Source of the DNA: Spirosoma rhododendri
GTDB lineage: Bacteria > Bacteroidota > Bacteroidia > Cytophagales > Spirosomataceae
Direction: 5' to 3'
Assembly (NCBI RefSeq): GCF_012849055.1
Contig: NZ_CP051677.1
Location: 2,556,501-2,620,500, forward strand
DNA length: 64,000 nucleotides
Below are positions 35,901 to 47,400 of the stretch, in pieces (within the stretch, counting starts at the first letter, position 1; each line of letters begins with the position of its first letter). The notes under the pieces are model-generated. The model saw only the letters and a list, made by a program, of their open reading frames with translations, searched no databases and was not told the origin of the DNA. A program made the position numbers and the translations under genes.

Positions 35901-38189
35901 GTGACGCCGGTAACGGCCCTGACGGTAACGGCTACGGCTAACCCGACCCAGATCCTGACCACGGGCAGCACGACGCTGACCGGCATGGCGATGGGTGGTA
36001 CGAGTCCTTACAGCTACGCCTTCACAGGTCCGGGCAACATCGCGGCCAGCGGCAACACGGCCACGGTATCGGGTCTATCAGCTGGTGTACAGACGTTCAC
36101 CGTCACGGTGACGGACGCGACCACACCAACGGCCCAGACCAGCTTTACCACTGTCAGCGTGACAGTGACGCAGGCCAACACGGCTCCGACGGTAGCTAAT
36201 CCAGTCGGTCCGCAGAGCGCCACGGTGGGTAGTGCCTACACGCTATCAGTGGCCAACGTGTTCACCGATGCCGAGACGCCCAACCAGCTGACCTTGTCAG
36301 CTAGCGGCTTGCCATCGGGTCTGAGCCTGAACGGGACGACGATTTCGGGTACACCCTCGACGACGATGGGCTCACCCTACACCGTCACGCTGACGGCGAC
36401 TGATCCGGGCAACCTGAGCAGCAGCACCCAGTTCACCCTCACGATCAATCCGGCTGCGACCACGACGCCCACGCCAACGGGTCCGTTTAGCATCACGGGT
36501 GTAACCCTGAACAGCTGCCAGACCATCTCGACGGGTGAGCGTCAGATCAGCTTCACGCCCCAGTACGCCGGGGTGACAGGGGAGACGATCACCTTCCGAG
36601 TGGTCAACGAGAGCCTACCCACCACGATGGCTGGTCCCTATACGCTGAAGCTCTACACCGACAACCCGGTGATCAACCTGCGGGCCATGCAGGGCAGCGG
36701 CAGTGAGGTGAGCTACGCCTACAACTGGCTGGCCGCTTGTAACAACACCACGCCCACACCGACTAACACCGCTCCAACGGTGGCCAACCCAGTTGGTCCG
36801 CAGAGCGCGACAGTTGGTAGTGGCTACACGCTGTCAGTGGCCAATGTGTTTACCGATGCCGAGACGCCCAACCAGCTGACCTTGTCGGCCAGTGGCCTGC
36901 CCGCGGGGCTGAGCCTGAACGGCATAAGCATCAGCGGCACGCCGTCGATGAGTGGAGTGAGCAATGTGACGCTGACAGCGACCGATCCGGGCAACCTGAG
37001 CAGCAGCACCCAGTTCACCCTCACGATCAATCCGGCTGCGACCACGACGCCCACGCCAACGGGTCCGTTTAGCATCACGGGTGTAACCCTGAACAGCTGC
37101 CAGACCATCTCGACGGGTGAGCGTCAGATCAGCTTCACGCCCCAGTACGCCGGGGTGACAGGGGAGACGATCACCTTCCGAGTGGTCAACGAGAGCCTAC
37201 CCACCACGATGGCTGGTCCCTACACGCTGAAGCTCTACACCGACAACCCGGTGATCAACCTGCGGGCCATGCAGGGCAGCGGCAGTGAGGTGAGCTACGC
37301 CTACAACTGGCTGGCCGCTTGTAACAACACCACGCCCACACCGACTAACACCGCTCCAACGGTGGCCAACCCAGTTGGTCCGCAGAGCGCGACAGTTGGT
37401 AGTGGTTACACGCTCTCAATTGCCAACGTGTTCACCGATGCCGAGACACCCAACCAACTGATCTTGTCGGCCAGTGGCCTGCCTGCGGGTCTGAATCTGA
37501 GCGGCACGACTATCAGCGGTACACCCTCGATGAGTGGAGTGAGCAATGTGACGCTGACAGCGACTGATCCGGGCAACCTGAGCAGCAGCACCCAGTTCAC
37601 GCTGACGGTCAATCCAGCCGCGGCTACTACGCCAACAGGTCCCTTTAGCATCACGGGGGTGAGCCTGAACAGCTGCCAGACCCTCTCGGCGGGCGAGCGC
37701 CAGATCAGCTTCACACCCCGCTACGCCGGTGTAACGGGGGAAACGATCACCTTCCGGGTAGTCAACGAGAGTGTGCCCACGACGGCACCGGGCCCTTACA
37801 CGCTCAAGCTATACACGGATAATCCGGTGATCAATCTGCGGGCCATGCAGGGCAGCGGCAGCGAGGTGAGCTACGCCTACAACTGGCTGGCCGCTTGCAA
37901 TGCTAACGGCCGCGTCGGTGTAGTTGAATCGACGATGGATGTTCGCGTGATCGGCAACCCAATCCACGACGGCCAGGCATCTGTTGAAGTGCGTGGCGTA
38001 AGCGGTCAGCCGTTGACGATGGTGTTAACCGATATGCAGGGACAGACAGTCGGTCAGTATCAGGTTGAGCGGGCTGGCTCGGTTGAAGCGCACACGTTCG
38101 CGGTCGGCCGGCAACCCGTCGGTACGCTGCTGTTACGCGTTACGACGCCAACGCAGTCGCAGACGGTGAAGCTGCTTAAAGTAAACTAA
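32973..38189 (+). CDS. Giant T9SS-secreted protein with lamin-tail and endonuclease/exonuclease/phosphatase domains
   Basis: A 1738-residue protein. The signal peptide ends AQAQ. A lamin-tail domain (about 25-170) follows, with YIELFNQG. Two Ig-like repeats come next, then an OB-fold-like segment (about 450-640). A complete endonuclease/exonuclease/phosphatase domain runs from about 670 to 970: WNMEFFG, VAVEEISD, the His of AIHAKSG, the catalytic GDYND near 877, FIDHMI, and SDHNPIV near 961. A PKD-like repeat and three tandem units of about 194 residues follow (Ig/cadherin-like half plus an 85-residue module with two Cys). The last about 85 residues are a T9SS sorting domain ending TVKLLKVN. 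It is probably an extracellular DNase or phosphodiesterase held at or shed from the surface. The start at 32973 gives the signal peptide. The first about 600 bp are more AT-rich than the repeats. Confidence 0.88.
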   Translation: MKQSIRLLGRLWLWVLALLFAQQAQAQIVISQVYSGGGVNTGSPTYTNDYIELFNQGNASVSLNGYALQYGSSTGQFGASSSNILSLAGTIGAGKYYLVQLGTTGTAGAALPVTPDQVSTNINMAAGSGKIALTTTATGLACGATATPCALPNANIVDLVSYGTANNAEGGTSANNGTALVSTQGSVRKSNGCQDTNNNNADFAIVSAPVPRNSATAANPCNGSTTPVASLSTNPTSLTGYAATQGVASTSKSYALSGSNLDGNPVSVSATAGIELSTDNSTFASTLSIPATTSSVSTTIYARISSGATTGAFSGTITNTANGTVTAAVSVSGTVNAPNSPSLSVNPTTLSGFSTTQGTASATQTYALSGSNLTNDVTVTAPAGYQVSQDGATFQNSITVAQSNGSVNATITVRLTGASAGPVSGNITNVSGSVSGNVAVSGTVASNTPYTPIATARNSVGQTVTIAGRVTVTNQLGSRQIYIQDNTGGIVVYSGSTGTDLSTLVQLGDSVQARGPISVFSGYTEITSAAATNFTVVSGAGTRIPTPVAITLDQLPAYQGQLVSVSNASITPVASTFTGGTNYTITANNQSATLRINANSPLAGAGQPANPVSVTGIADRFVSGATTTGTNGLQLQPRILADIPGSTPAQDLTCTAGMSNSTLSTDQTLDIAAWNMEFFGADAGTIICPNGNLNYNDMGPTNEDLQQSNSVTVLGKLKADIVAVEEISDIDRFAATVASLPGSYSYTCSNRFSYYFQDECTQTPSGNPPTVFGPTKFAQKVCVIYNKATVTPVLAETKPLLDGNYNYPSANNWSSGRLPFLFVGDATINGVTQRVHVVAIHAKSGSATADYNRRKQDIADLKANLDAAYPNAKLIILGDYNDKLNGSIASGQQSSYKPFVDDASNYSALTLPLENNGCSTFNSSASFIDHMIISNDLAPAAISNSTYVLQPFSIPNYGNTTSDHNPIVTRFDLTKLVTPVTALTVTATANPTQILTTGSTTLTGMAMGGTSPYSYAFTGPGNIAASGNTATVSGLSAGVQTFTVTVTDATTPTAQTSFTTVSVTVTQANTAPTVANPVGPQSATVGSAYTLSVANVFTDAETPNQLTLSASGLPSGLSLNGTTISGTPSTTMGSPYTVTLTATDPGNLSSSTQFTLTINPAATTTPTPTGPFSITGVTLNSCQTISTGERQISFTPQYAGVTGETITFRVVNESLPTTMAGPYTLKLYTDNPVINLRAMQGSGSEVSYAYNWLAACNNTTPTPTNTAPTVANPVGPQSATVGSGYTLSVANVFTDAETPNQLTLSASGLPAGLSLNGISISGTPSMSGVSNVTLTATDPGNLSSSTQFTLTINPAATTTPTPTGPFSITGVTLNSCQTISTGERQISFTPQYAGVTGETITFRVVNESLPTTMAGPYTLKLYTDNPVINLRAMQGSGSEVSYAYNWLAACNNTTPTPTNTAPTVANPVGPQSATVGSGYTLSIANVFTDAETPNQLILSASGLPAGLNLSGTTISGTPSMSGVSNVTLTATDPGNLSSSTQFTLTVNPAAATTPTGPFSITGVSLNSCQTLSAGERQISFTPRYAGVTGETITFRVVNESVPTTAPGPYTLKLYTDNPVINLRAMQGSGSEVSYAYNWLAACNANGRVGVVESTMDVRVIGNPIHDGQASVEVRGVSGQPLTMVLTDMQGQTVGQYQVERAGSVEAHTFAVGRQPVGTLLLRVTTPTQSQTVKLLKVN
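36177..37910 (+). repeat. Three tandem ~582-bp units inside the nuclease gene
   Basis: Units begin at 36177, 36765 and 37347 (steps 588 and 582 bp). Units 1 and 2 are almost identical at nucleotide level across the 85-residue module (about 36447-36760 versus 37029-37342). Each unit is an Ig/cadherin-like domain followed by the module beginning GPFSITGV and ending YNWLAAC. The near-identity implies recent duplication or gene conversion. Confidence 0.9.
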
Positions 38190-38207
38190 GCGAGTAGTAT
38201 TTAGGGT

Positions 38208-38241
38208 AGAAAACCCAGATCGGAAACGGTCTGGGTTTTCT
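38208..38241 (+). terminator. Hairpin terminator after the nuclease gene
   Basis: A 12-bp perfect stem AGAAAACCCAGA (38208-38219) with 38230-38241, a 10-nt loop, and the T-rich right arm, 18 bp past the stop. Confidence 0.85.
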
Positions 38242-38417
38242 GCTTTCCAATGCTCTACTCTCTAGTATATCGCTGGTGTTAACAGTCTGTTAATCAATGT
38301 TATCAGATTGTTAAGGCTTCATATATGCATGGCCTGATCCACTATTTTTATCCGCATTTATTCATTGTTCATATCACACCAATAGACAACCGTTCTTTTA
38401 CCAACCCAACTAACTTC

Positions 38418-41400
38418 ATGAAACACGTTTTACAATGCCGATGGCTGGCTCTGCTCTGCTGTCTTAGTATCCTAATTACAGGCCCTACAGTTTGGGCACA
38501 ATACACGCCGGGTAATCTGGTCGTGTTGCAGGCTGGTAATGGAACGTCGCCAACCAGCCTGACGAATACGGGTAATCCTATTCTTCTCAAAGAATTCAGC
38601 CCGTCAGGAGTGGCCGCCACTACCGTAGCCATTCCATCTACAGGAAGTAATCCGATGATTATTAGCGGGTCTGCTACTTCGGAGGGTATGCTGACCCGCT
38701 CTGCCAATGGCCTGTCACTAGTTTTGACAGGATATGCCCAAGTACTACCTAATACGGTTGCACTTGCAGGTACTTCAGCTGCCACAGTCAATCGGGCGAT
38801 TGGTACAGTTGATATCAACGGCACCTTTAATCGGGTTCTAACCAGTAGCACATTTTACTCTGGAAATAACATTCGAGGAGCAACTTCGGACGGTACTAAT
38901 TACTGGGCTGCCGGTGGGGTCGACGGTACAGATTATTTTGGTACGGGTACTCCAGCTACTGTGCAAAATACGGTGACCAACACTCGTGAAGTTGCTGTCT
39001 TTAATGGCAATCTTTACTTCTCCAGCCAAGTTGCCGGTTCTTATGGTATATTTCAAGTTGGGACCGGACTACCGAAAACAGCTGGTCAAACGATAACTCC
39101 CGTCTTTAGTACGACAGGAACTGGTACCGGAAACCCTGCGTCGGCAGGCTTCTTTTTCAACACAGCGGGCACTGTTTGCTATGTTGCTGATGGCCGTACT
39201 ATCGCTAATGGAGGAGGAATCCAAAAATGGACATACAACGGTACTACTTGGTCACTATCATACACGTTGGGTACTACCACAGGGAGTGCCACTACTAATG
39301 GAACCTTCGGTTTGACGGTTGATTTTTCAGGGACAAACCCTGTTATCTACGCAACTACGACGGAATCAACGGCTAATCGTCTCATAAAAATTACGGATAC
39401 TGGTTCAGGGTCGACTGCCACCTTGCTGTCTACAGCGCCTACTAACACTGTCTTTCGTGGGGTAGCAATGGCCCCAGTCAATGTCTGCCCTTCAATCACT
39501 GCTTCGCTTAACGGTACATCCACGATTTGCACGGGCAGTTCGGCCAATCTCACCGCTACCATTACCGGCGGCACCGGGCCTTACTCGCTGACGTATTCCA
39601 ACGGTACAACCAATACGGTCGTAAGCAACTACACCAGCGGTGCTAACATCACCATTAGCCCTACAACCAGCACGACGTACACGCTGGTCAACGTAACCGA
39701 TGCTAACGCTTGTGCGGCTACGGTAAGCGGATCAGCGCAGGTAACAGTCAATCAGCCTCCTACGACGGCTAACGCAGGCACGGCGCAAACGATTTTCACC
39801 GGGCAGTCAGCAACGCTGGCAGCCAACACACCCACAACCGGAACGGGGATGTGGTCGGTGACGAGCGGCCCCTCGACGGCGGCTTCACAGTTCAGCAGTA
39901 TCACCAGTCCGACGGCCACATTCGCTCCGGCGGGCGGCATGGGCAGCTACGTCCTGACTTGGACGATCAGTAACGCACCCTGTACACCATCAGCTAGCAA
40001 CGTAACGATTACGGTATCGAACCCCACCGTCAATTTGTCGGTGAGCAGCAACAGCGGGTCGGAAGCGGATAAAACGGCTATCACCGTGACGGCGATGGCT
40101 GCGGCTCCGGTCGTGGGTGATCAGACGGTTAGCCTGGCCGTGACCGGTACGGGCATCACCTCGGGCGACTACGTGCTAAGTAGCAACACCATCACGATTC
40201 TGAACGGACAAACGGCCGGTTCGGTCACGTTTACGGTTGTCGACGACAACGCTGTCGAAGGCACCGAAACAGCAACGCTGACCATCAGTAACCCGTCATC
40301 GGGCGTGGCACTGGGCAACACGGTTGCGCAGAACATCACTATCACCGACAACGATGTAGCCCCCGGCCTGAGCATCAATGATGTGTCGATGGCCGAAGGT
40401 AATAGTGGCACGACCACGTTCACGTTTACCATCAGTCTGGCGGCTCCGGCTCCGGCGGGTGGCGTCAGCTTCAACTACGCAACGGCCAACGGCACCGCCA
40501 CCGCGGGTACGGATTACGTCGCTACCAGCGGTACGGGAACGATTCCTGAAGGCAGCAGCACGTTTGCGATCAGCGTACTGGTCAACGGCAACACGACCTT
40601 TGAAGCGGATAAGACGTTCTTCGTCGACGTAGCGAATGTAACGGGGGCGACGGTATCGAAAGGCCTGGGTACTGGCACGATCGTAAACGACGATGCCCAG
40701 CCGCTACCTGATCTGACCCTAGCACTGGCTGGACCCGCATCGGCCACGACGGGACAGGCCTACAGCTATAGTCTGGTAGTGAGCAACAGCGGTACTGCCG
40801 ACGCCAGCAATGTGCCGGTTTCGTTTACGCTGCCGAGTGGGGTAGCCTACGCCAATGCATCGGGTAGCAACAGTTTCGCAGCGACGCAGAGCGGTTCAGT
40901 CGTTTCGTTTACGGGTGGAACGCTTACGCAGGGGAGCAGTGCCACGCTGCTAGTTTCGGTAACGCCGAACGCGGCCGGTACAGAAACCGTGTCGCCCGGA
41001 GCCGCCGTCATCGATCCCGCTAACACGATCACGGAAAGCAACGAAAACAACAACAGTTCGACGCAAATGGTAACGACGTCGGTCGTGGCACCCAATCAGC
41101 CGCCCGTTGCGCCGACGCTGCCGAATCAAACCGGTACGGTAGCCGTCGCCTTCTCCTACACCGTGCCTGCTTTCTCCGATCCTGAAAACGGGGCGCTGAC
41201 CTATACCATCACCGGCGTTCCGGCGGGCCTGAGCGCCAATAACAGCACCCGCGCCATCTCAGGTACACCCACCACGACGGGCGTTTCAACCGTGACGGTG
41301 GTAGCCACTGATCCGCAGAGTGCGACCACGGCTGGTACGTTTACCATCACCATCAACGCCAATCAGCCGCCGGTAGCCCCCACGTTCACCAATCAGACGG

Positions 41401-44400
41401 CGACGGTGGGTACGGCCTTTAGCTATGTGGTTCCGGCTTTCAGTGATGCCGAGAACCAGACGCTGACCTATGCGGCATCGGGTGTTCCTTCGCCCCTGAG
41501 CTTCGATCCGGCCACGCGTACCATCTCGGGTACACCAACGGGTAGCGGCACGTCGACGATCACGATTACGGCGACTGATCCGGCCAGTAACATGACCAGC
41601 GGCACGTTTACCCTGACGGTAAACCCGGCACCTGCGGCTGGGGTAATTCGGATAACGGAGTACATGTATTCGTCAAACAACGGAGCAGGAAACGGCGTCG
41701 GCGAATTTATTGAACTGACCAACGTCGGTAATGCGGCTATCGACCTGACGGGCTGGAGCTTTGACGACAATACCCGCACGGCGGGGTCGTTTGCCATCGG
41801 CAGCCTGGGTACGGTACAGCCAAATGAATCGGTTATCATTACCGATGCGACAGCCGCGCTGTTCCGTCAGTTCTGGTTCCTCCCTGCTTCGGTGAAAATA
41901 GTCGGAGGAAGCGATCAGGGCCTGGGTCGGAACGACGAAATAAACATCTACGATGCATCAGGTACGCTTGTAACTAGCCTGACCTACAATGATCAGGGAA
42001 CGAATCCTGCCAACACGGTTCGAACGCAATACATCAGTGCGTGGCCGCAGCGTAATCTGCTGGGCCAGACGAATACGGCAGGCTGGCAGCTATCGGTCGC
42101 GGGTGATGCGCAGAATTCGTATGTCGCCACTACCGGCGACCTGGGTAATCCCGGTGGCTATTTCGTACCGCTCAACCGGGTACTGGTACGTGAGTCAGGC
42201 GGCACGACAACGGTAACGGAAGGTGGTCCGACAGATACATACACGGTGGCACTCAACAGCCAGCCATCGTCCGACGTGACGGTGACGATCAACCCCGGTT
42301 CGCAACTGACCGTTAACCCGACTACGCTGACATTTACGTCGGCGAATTATAGCACCGCGCAAACCGTCACGGTAACGGCCATTGACGATAATGTGTATCA
42401 GGGTGCACCCCGTTCGGTAACGATCACGCAAAACGTAACGAGCAGCGACGCAGCTTACAACGGTATCGCAGTGAATCCTGTTTCTGTTACGATTACTGAC
42501 AACGATTCGCCCGTAACGGCCGCACCGACGATTCAGGTGGCGAATACGACCACGAAATACGTGAACCTGCCCACCAGCGGCCCCGGTTACGTCAGTGGAG
42601 TGATAAACGACCCGACTGATCCGGCGAAAACACTTGGTATCGACTTTACACTCGCTGATACCGACTCAGACGTAAACACGCTGACGACGACAGCCACCAG
42701 CAACAACGGAAACGCTACGGTCAGTCTGACCGGCTCGGGCAGCAGCCGGAACCTGAAAATTACGCCGGTCAATGCTGGTTATTCAACCATTACCGTATCG
42801 GTCAGCGACGGGACGAACACGACGAATTATGTGGTCAATTATGCGGGATCGGCGGCTTCGGTTGCTCCCTCGACCACTCGCTTTCACACGGGAACCAGCG
42901 ATGCCTCGACGGCCATTCTCGTCGATGCGAACTACATGCTCGTTGGTGATGACGAAAACCAGGTACTTCGGCTGTACAACCGGCAAAATTCAGGTTTGCC
43001 CGTTGCCGGTTTCGATTTCACTTCGTCGCTCGGCCTGACCGACGTGTCGGGTGGTGTACCCCGTGAGTTCGATCTGGAACTGTCGGTTCGGCAGAACAAC
43101 CGTATCTTCTGGATTGGCTCGGAAAGCAACGCCGATGGTGGTAATGCCCGCGTCAACCGCGACCGCGTGTTTGCCACCGACGTGTCGGGTAACGGTGCAT
43201 CGACATCGCTCAGCTACGTGGGTCGGTACGATCACCTGCGCGAAGACATCATCAGCTGGGACGTCAACAACGGTCACGGCAAAGGAGCCAACCACTATGG
43301 ATTGCAGGCTAGTGCAGCCGCTGGTGTAGGGTCGAAGCAAACGAGTGGTTATAACATCGAAGGGGCGGAATTTGCGCCGGATGGTACTACCGTTTATCTG
43401 GGATTCCGGGCTCCGCAGGTACTGCCCGGTAACCGGACGAAGGCGCTCATTGTACCCGTAACGAATCTGACCAGCCTGGTAAGCGGACAATCGCAGGGGG
43501 CGGCTACGTTCGGTGCGCCAATCGAACTGAATCTGGGCGGACGAGGCATCCGGGAAATGCGACGAAACGTCAGCAATCAGTACGTAATTATCGCCGGACC
43601 AGCGGGTGATGCTGGTGCATCACCTAACGATTTCCGACTGTTTACCTGGACGGGTAATGCCAGCGATGCTCTGGTAGAACACAATGCTAATTTGACGGCA
43701 TTGATGGTAAACGGTAGCTTCGAGTCGATTGTCGAAGTACCTGCTTCGCTTGATAACAACACGTCGCTGCAACTGCTGATCGACAATGGTGACGCAGTTT
43801 ATTACAACGATGGAATGGTGGCCAAAGATCTGGCCCAGAACAATTTCAAGAAGTTTCGTTCGGAGATTGTAACGCTTGGTTCGCCACTCAACACCGCTCC
43901 GGTAGCGACGGCTAACAACAACCAGACGGCGACGGTCGGCATGGCCTTCACCTACACGGTCAACGCCTTCACCGATGCCGAGACGCCCAACCAGCTGACC
44001 TACGCGGCCATCATCAACCCGGCCGACGGACTGAGCTTCGACCCGGCGACGCGCATCATCTCCGGTACGCCAACGATGACTGGTGTGAGCAGCGTGACGA
44101 TCTCGGCCACCGATCCGGGTAGTCTGAGCGCGAGCACGACGTTCACCATCACCGTCAACCCCGCGCCGGTAACAGCTCTGACGGTAACGGCTACGGCGAA
44201 CCCAACCCACATTCTGACTACGGGCAGCACGACACTGACGGGCATGGCAATGGGCGGCACAACGCCTTACAGCTACGCCTTCAGCGGCCCGGGTACGATT
44301 ACGCCCAGCGGTAACACGGCCAGCGTATCGGGCCTGTCGGCAGGTGTACAGACGTTCACGGTCACGGTAACCGATGCGACAACGCCTACGGCCCAAAGCA

Positions 44401-47400
44401 GCTTCACCACCGTCAGCGTAACGGTGACGACGCCGAATACAGCTCCCTCAGTCGCCAATGCAGTTGCTCCTCAGAGCGCAACGGTAGGGGTGGGTTACAC
44501 GCTCTCGCTGGCCAATGTGTTCACTGATGCCGAGACGCCCAACCAGCTGACTTTGTCGGTGAGTGGACTACCAGCCGGGTTAAACTTCACGGCTCCGGCT
44601 ACTATCAGCGGTATACCCTCGACGACGGTTGGTTCACCCTATACGATCAGCGTTACCGCGACCGATCCGGGCAACCTATCGACAACGACGACGTTTACAC
44701 TGACGATTCAGGCCCTGCCCGCCCTGACGGTAACGGCCTCGGCGAACCCAACCCAGATCCTGACCACGGGTAGTACGACGCTGACTGGTATGGCGATGGG
44801 TGGTACGAGCCCTTACAGTTACGCCTTCACTGGTCCAGGTACGATTACGCCCAGCGGTAACACGGCCAGCGTATCGGGCCTGTCGGCAGGTGTACAAACG
44901 TTCACGATCACGGTAACCGATGCGACAACGCCTACGGCCCAAAGCAGCTTTACCACCGTCAGCGTAACGGTGACTACAGCTAATCAGCCGCCCGTTGCGC
45001 CGACGCTGCCCAACCAGAGTGGTACGGTAGCCGTTGCCTTCTCCTACACCGTGCCTGCCTTCACCGATCCTGAAAACGGCGCGCTGACCTACACCATCAC
45101 CGGCGTTCCGGCGGGCCTGAGCGCCAATAACAGCACCCGCGTCATCTCAGGTACGCCCACCACGACGGGCGTCTCGACGGTGACGGTGGTAGCCACTGAT
45201 CCGCAGAGCGCGACGACGGCTGGTACGTTTACTATCACCATCAACGCCAACCAGGCTCCCGTCGCATCGACGGTCAGTAACCAGACGGCGACGGTGGGTG
45301 CGGCCTTCAGCTATGTGGTTCCGGCCTTTAGTGATGCCGAGAACCAGACGCTGACGTATGTGGCCTCTGGTGTTCCTACGCCTTTGATGTTCAACCCGGC
45401 CACGCGCACGCTGTCGGGTACACCAACGAGCAGCGGCACGTCGACTGTTACGATTAAGGCCACTGACCCGGCCAGTAACACGGCTGGTACCACGTTTACC
45501 CTGACTGTTAGCCCATCGGCCCTGTCGCTGGTTGCTTCGGCTAATCCAGCCCAAATTCTGACGACGGGTACGACTACATTGTCAGCCAGCGTCTCGGGTG
45601 GTACGACCCCTTACAGCTACGCTTTTACTGGCCCCAGTGTAATTACGCCTAACGGCAATACGGCTACGGTATCGGGTCTGTCAGCGGGTGTGCAGACGTT
45701 CACCGTCACGGTGACCGATGCGACCACGCCCTCGGCTCAAACCAGCTTCACCACGGTGAGTGTGACAGTGACAATGGCCAACACGGCCCCCATAGTGGCT
45801 AACCCCGTTGGTCTGCAGAGCGCCACGGTCGGTAGTGCGTACACGCTGTCAGTGGCGAACGTGTTCACCGATGCCGAGACGCCCAACCAGCTGACCCTGT
45901 CGGCTAGTGGTCTGCCCGCGGGTCTGAATCTGAGCGGCACGACCATCAGCGGCACGCCGTCGATGAGCGGGGTGAGCACGGTGACGCTGACGGTAACTGA
46001 CCCTGGCAACCTGACGGCCAGCACTCAGTTCACGATCACGGTCAATCCGGCCGCGGGAACGACGCCAACGCCGACGGGTCCCTTCAGCATCACGGGGGTG
46101 ACGTTGAACAGTTGCCAGACCCTCTCGGCGGGTGAGCGCCAGATCAGCTTCACACCCCAGTACGCGGGTGTAACGGGGGAAACGATCACCTTCCGGGTGG
46201 TCAACGAGAGTGTGGCCACCACGGCACCGGGCCCGTATACGCTCAAGCTCTACACGGACAATCCGGTGATCAACCTGCGGGCCATGCAGGGCAGCGGCAG
46301 TGAGGTAGCTTACGTCTACAACTGGCTGGCGGCTTGTAACAACACCACGCCCACACCGACCAACACGGCTCCCACGGTAGCCAACCCAGTTGGTCCGCAG
46401 AGCGCAACAGTTGGTAGTGGCTACACGCTGTCAGTGGCTAACGCGTTCACTGATGCCGAGACGCCCAACCAGCTGACCTTGTCAGCTAGCGGCTTGCCTG
46501 CGGGCCTGGGCCTGAGCGGCAGCACCATCAGCGGTACACCTTCGGTGAGTGGCGTGAGCACGGTGACCTTGACGGCGACCGATCCGGGCAATCTGAGCAG
46601 CAGCACCCAGTTCACCATCACGGTCAATCCGGCTGCGACTACTACGCCCACGCCGACAGGTCCCTTCAGCATCACGGGGGTGAGCCTGAACAGCTGCCAG
46701 ACTCTCTCGGCGGGTGAGCGCCAGATCAGCTTCACGCCCCAGTACGCGGGAGTGACAGGTGAGAGTATCACCTTCCGGGTGGTTAACGAGAGTGTGGCTA
46801 CGACGGCACCGGGCCCCTACACGTTGAAGCTCTACACCGACAACCCGGTGATCAACCTGCGGGCTATGCAGGGTAGCGGCAGCGAGGTGGCCTACGCCTA
46901 CAACTGGCTGGCGGCTTGTAACAACATCACGCCCACACCGACCAACACGGCTCCCACGGTAGCCAACCCAGTCGGCCCGCAGAGCGCGACGGTGGGCAGT
47001 GGCTACACCCTGTCAGTGGCCAACGTGTTCACCGATGCCGAGACACCCAACCAACTGACTCTGTCGGCTAGTGGTCTGCCCGCGGGTCTGATCCTAAGCG
47101 GTAGCACCATCAGCGGTACGCCCTCGATGAGTGGGGTGAGCAATGTGACCCTGACGGCGACCGATCCGGGCAACCTGAGCAGCAGCAGCCAGTTCACGAT
47201 CACGGTCAATCCGGCCGCGACCACGACGCCCACGCCGACGGGTCCCTTCAGCATCACGGGGGTGACCTTGAACAGCTGCCAGACCATTTCGGCGGGTGAG
47301 CGTCAGATCAGCTTCACGCCCCAGTATGCGGGGGTGACGGGGGAAACGATCACCTTCCGGGTAGTTAACGAGAGCGTGGCGACGACTGCACCGGGCCCCT

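Noticed and set aside
43620..44396. 258-codon antisense frame in the giant adhesin
   Set aside because: Arg-rich repetitive translation that mirrors the repeat units; not a gene.
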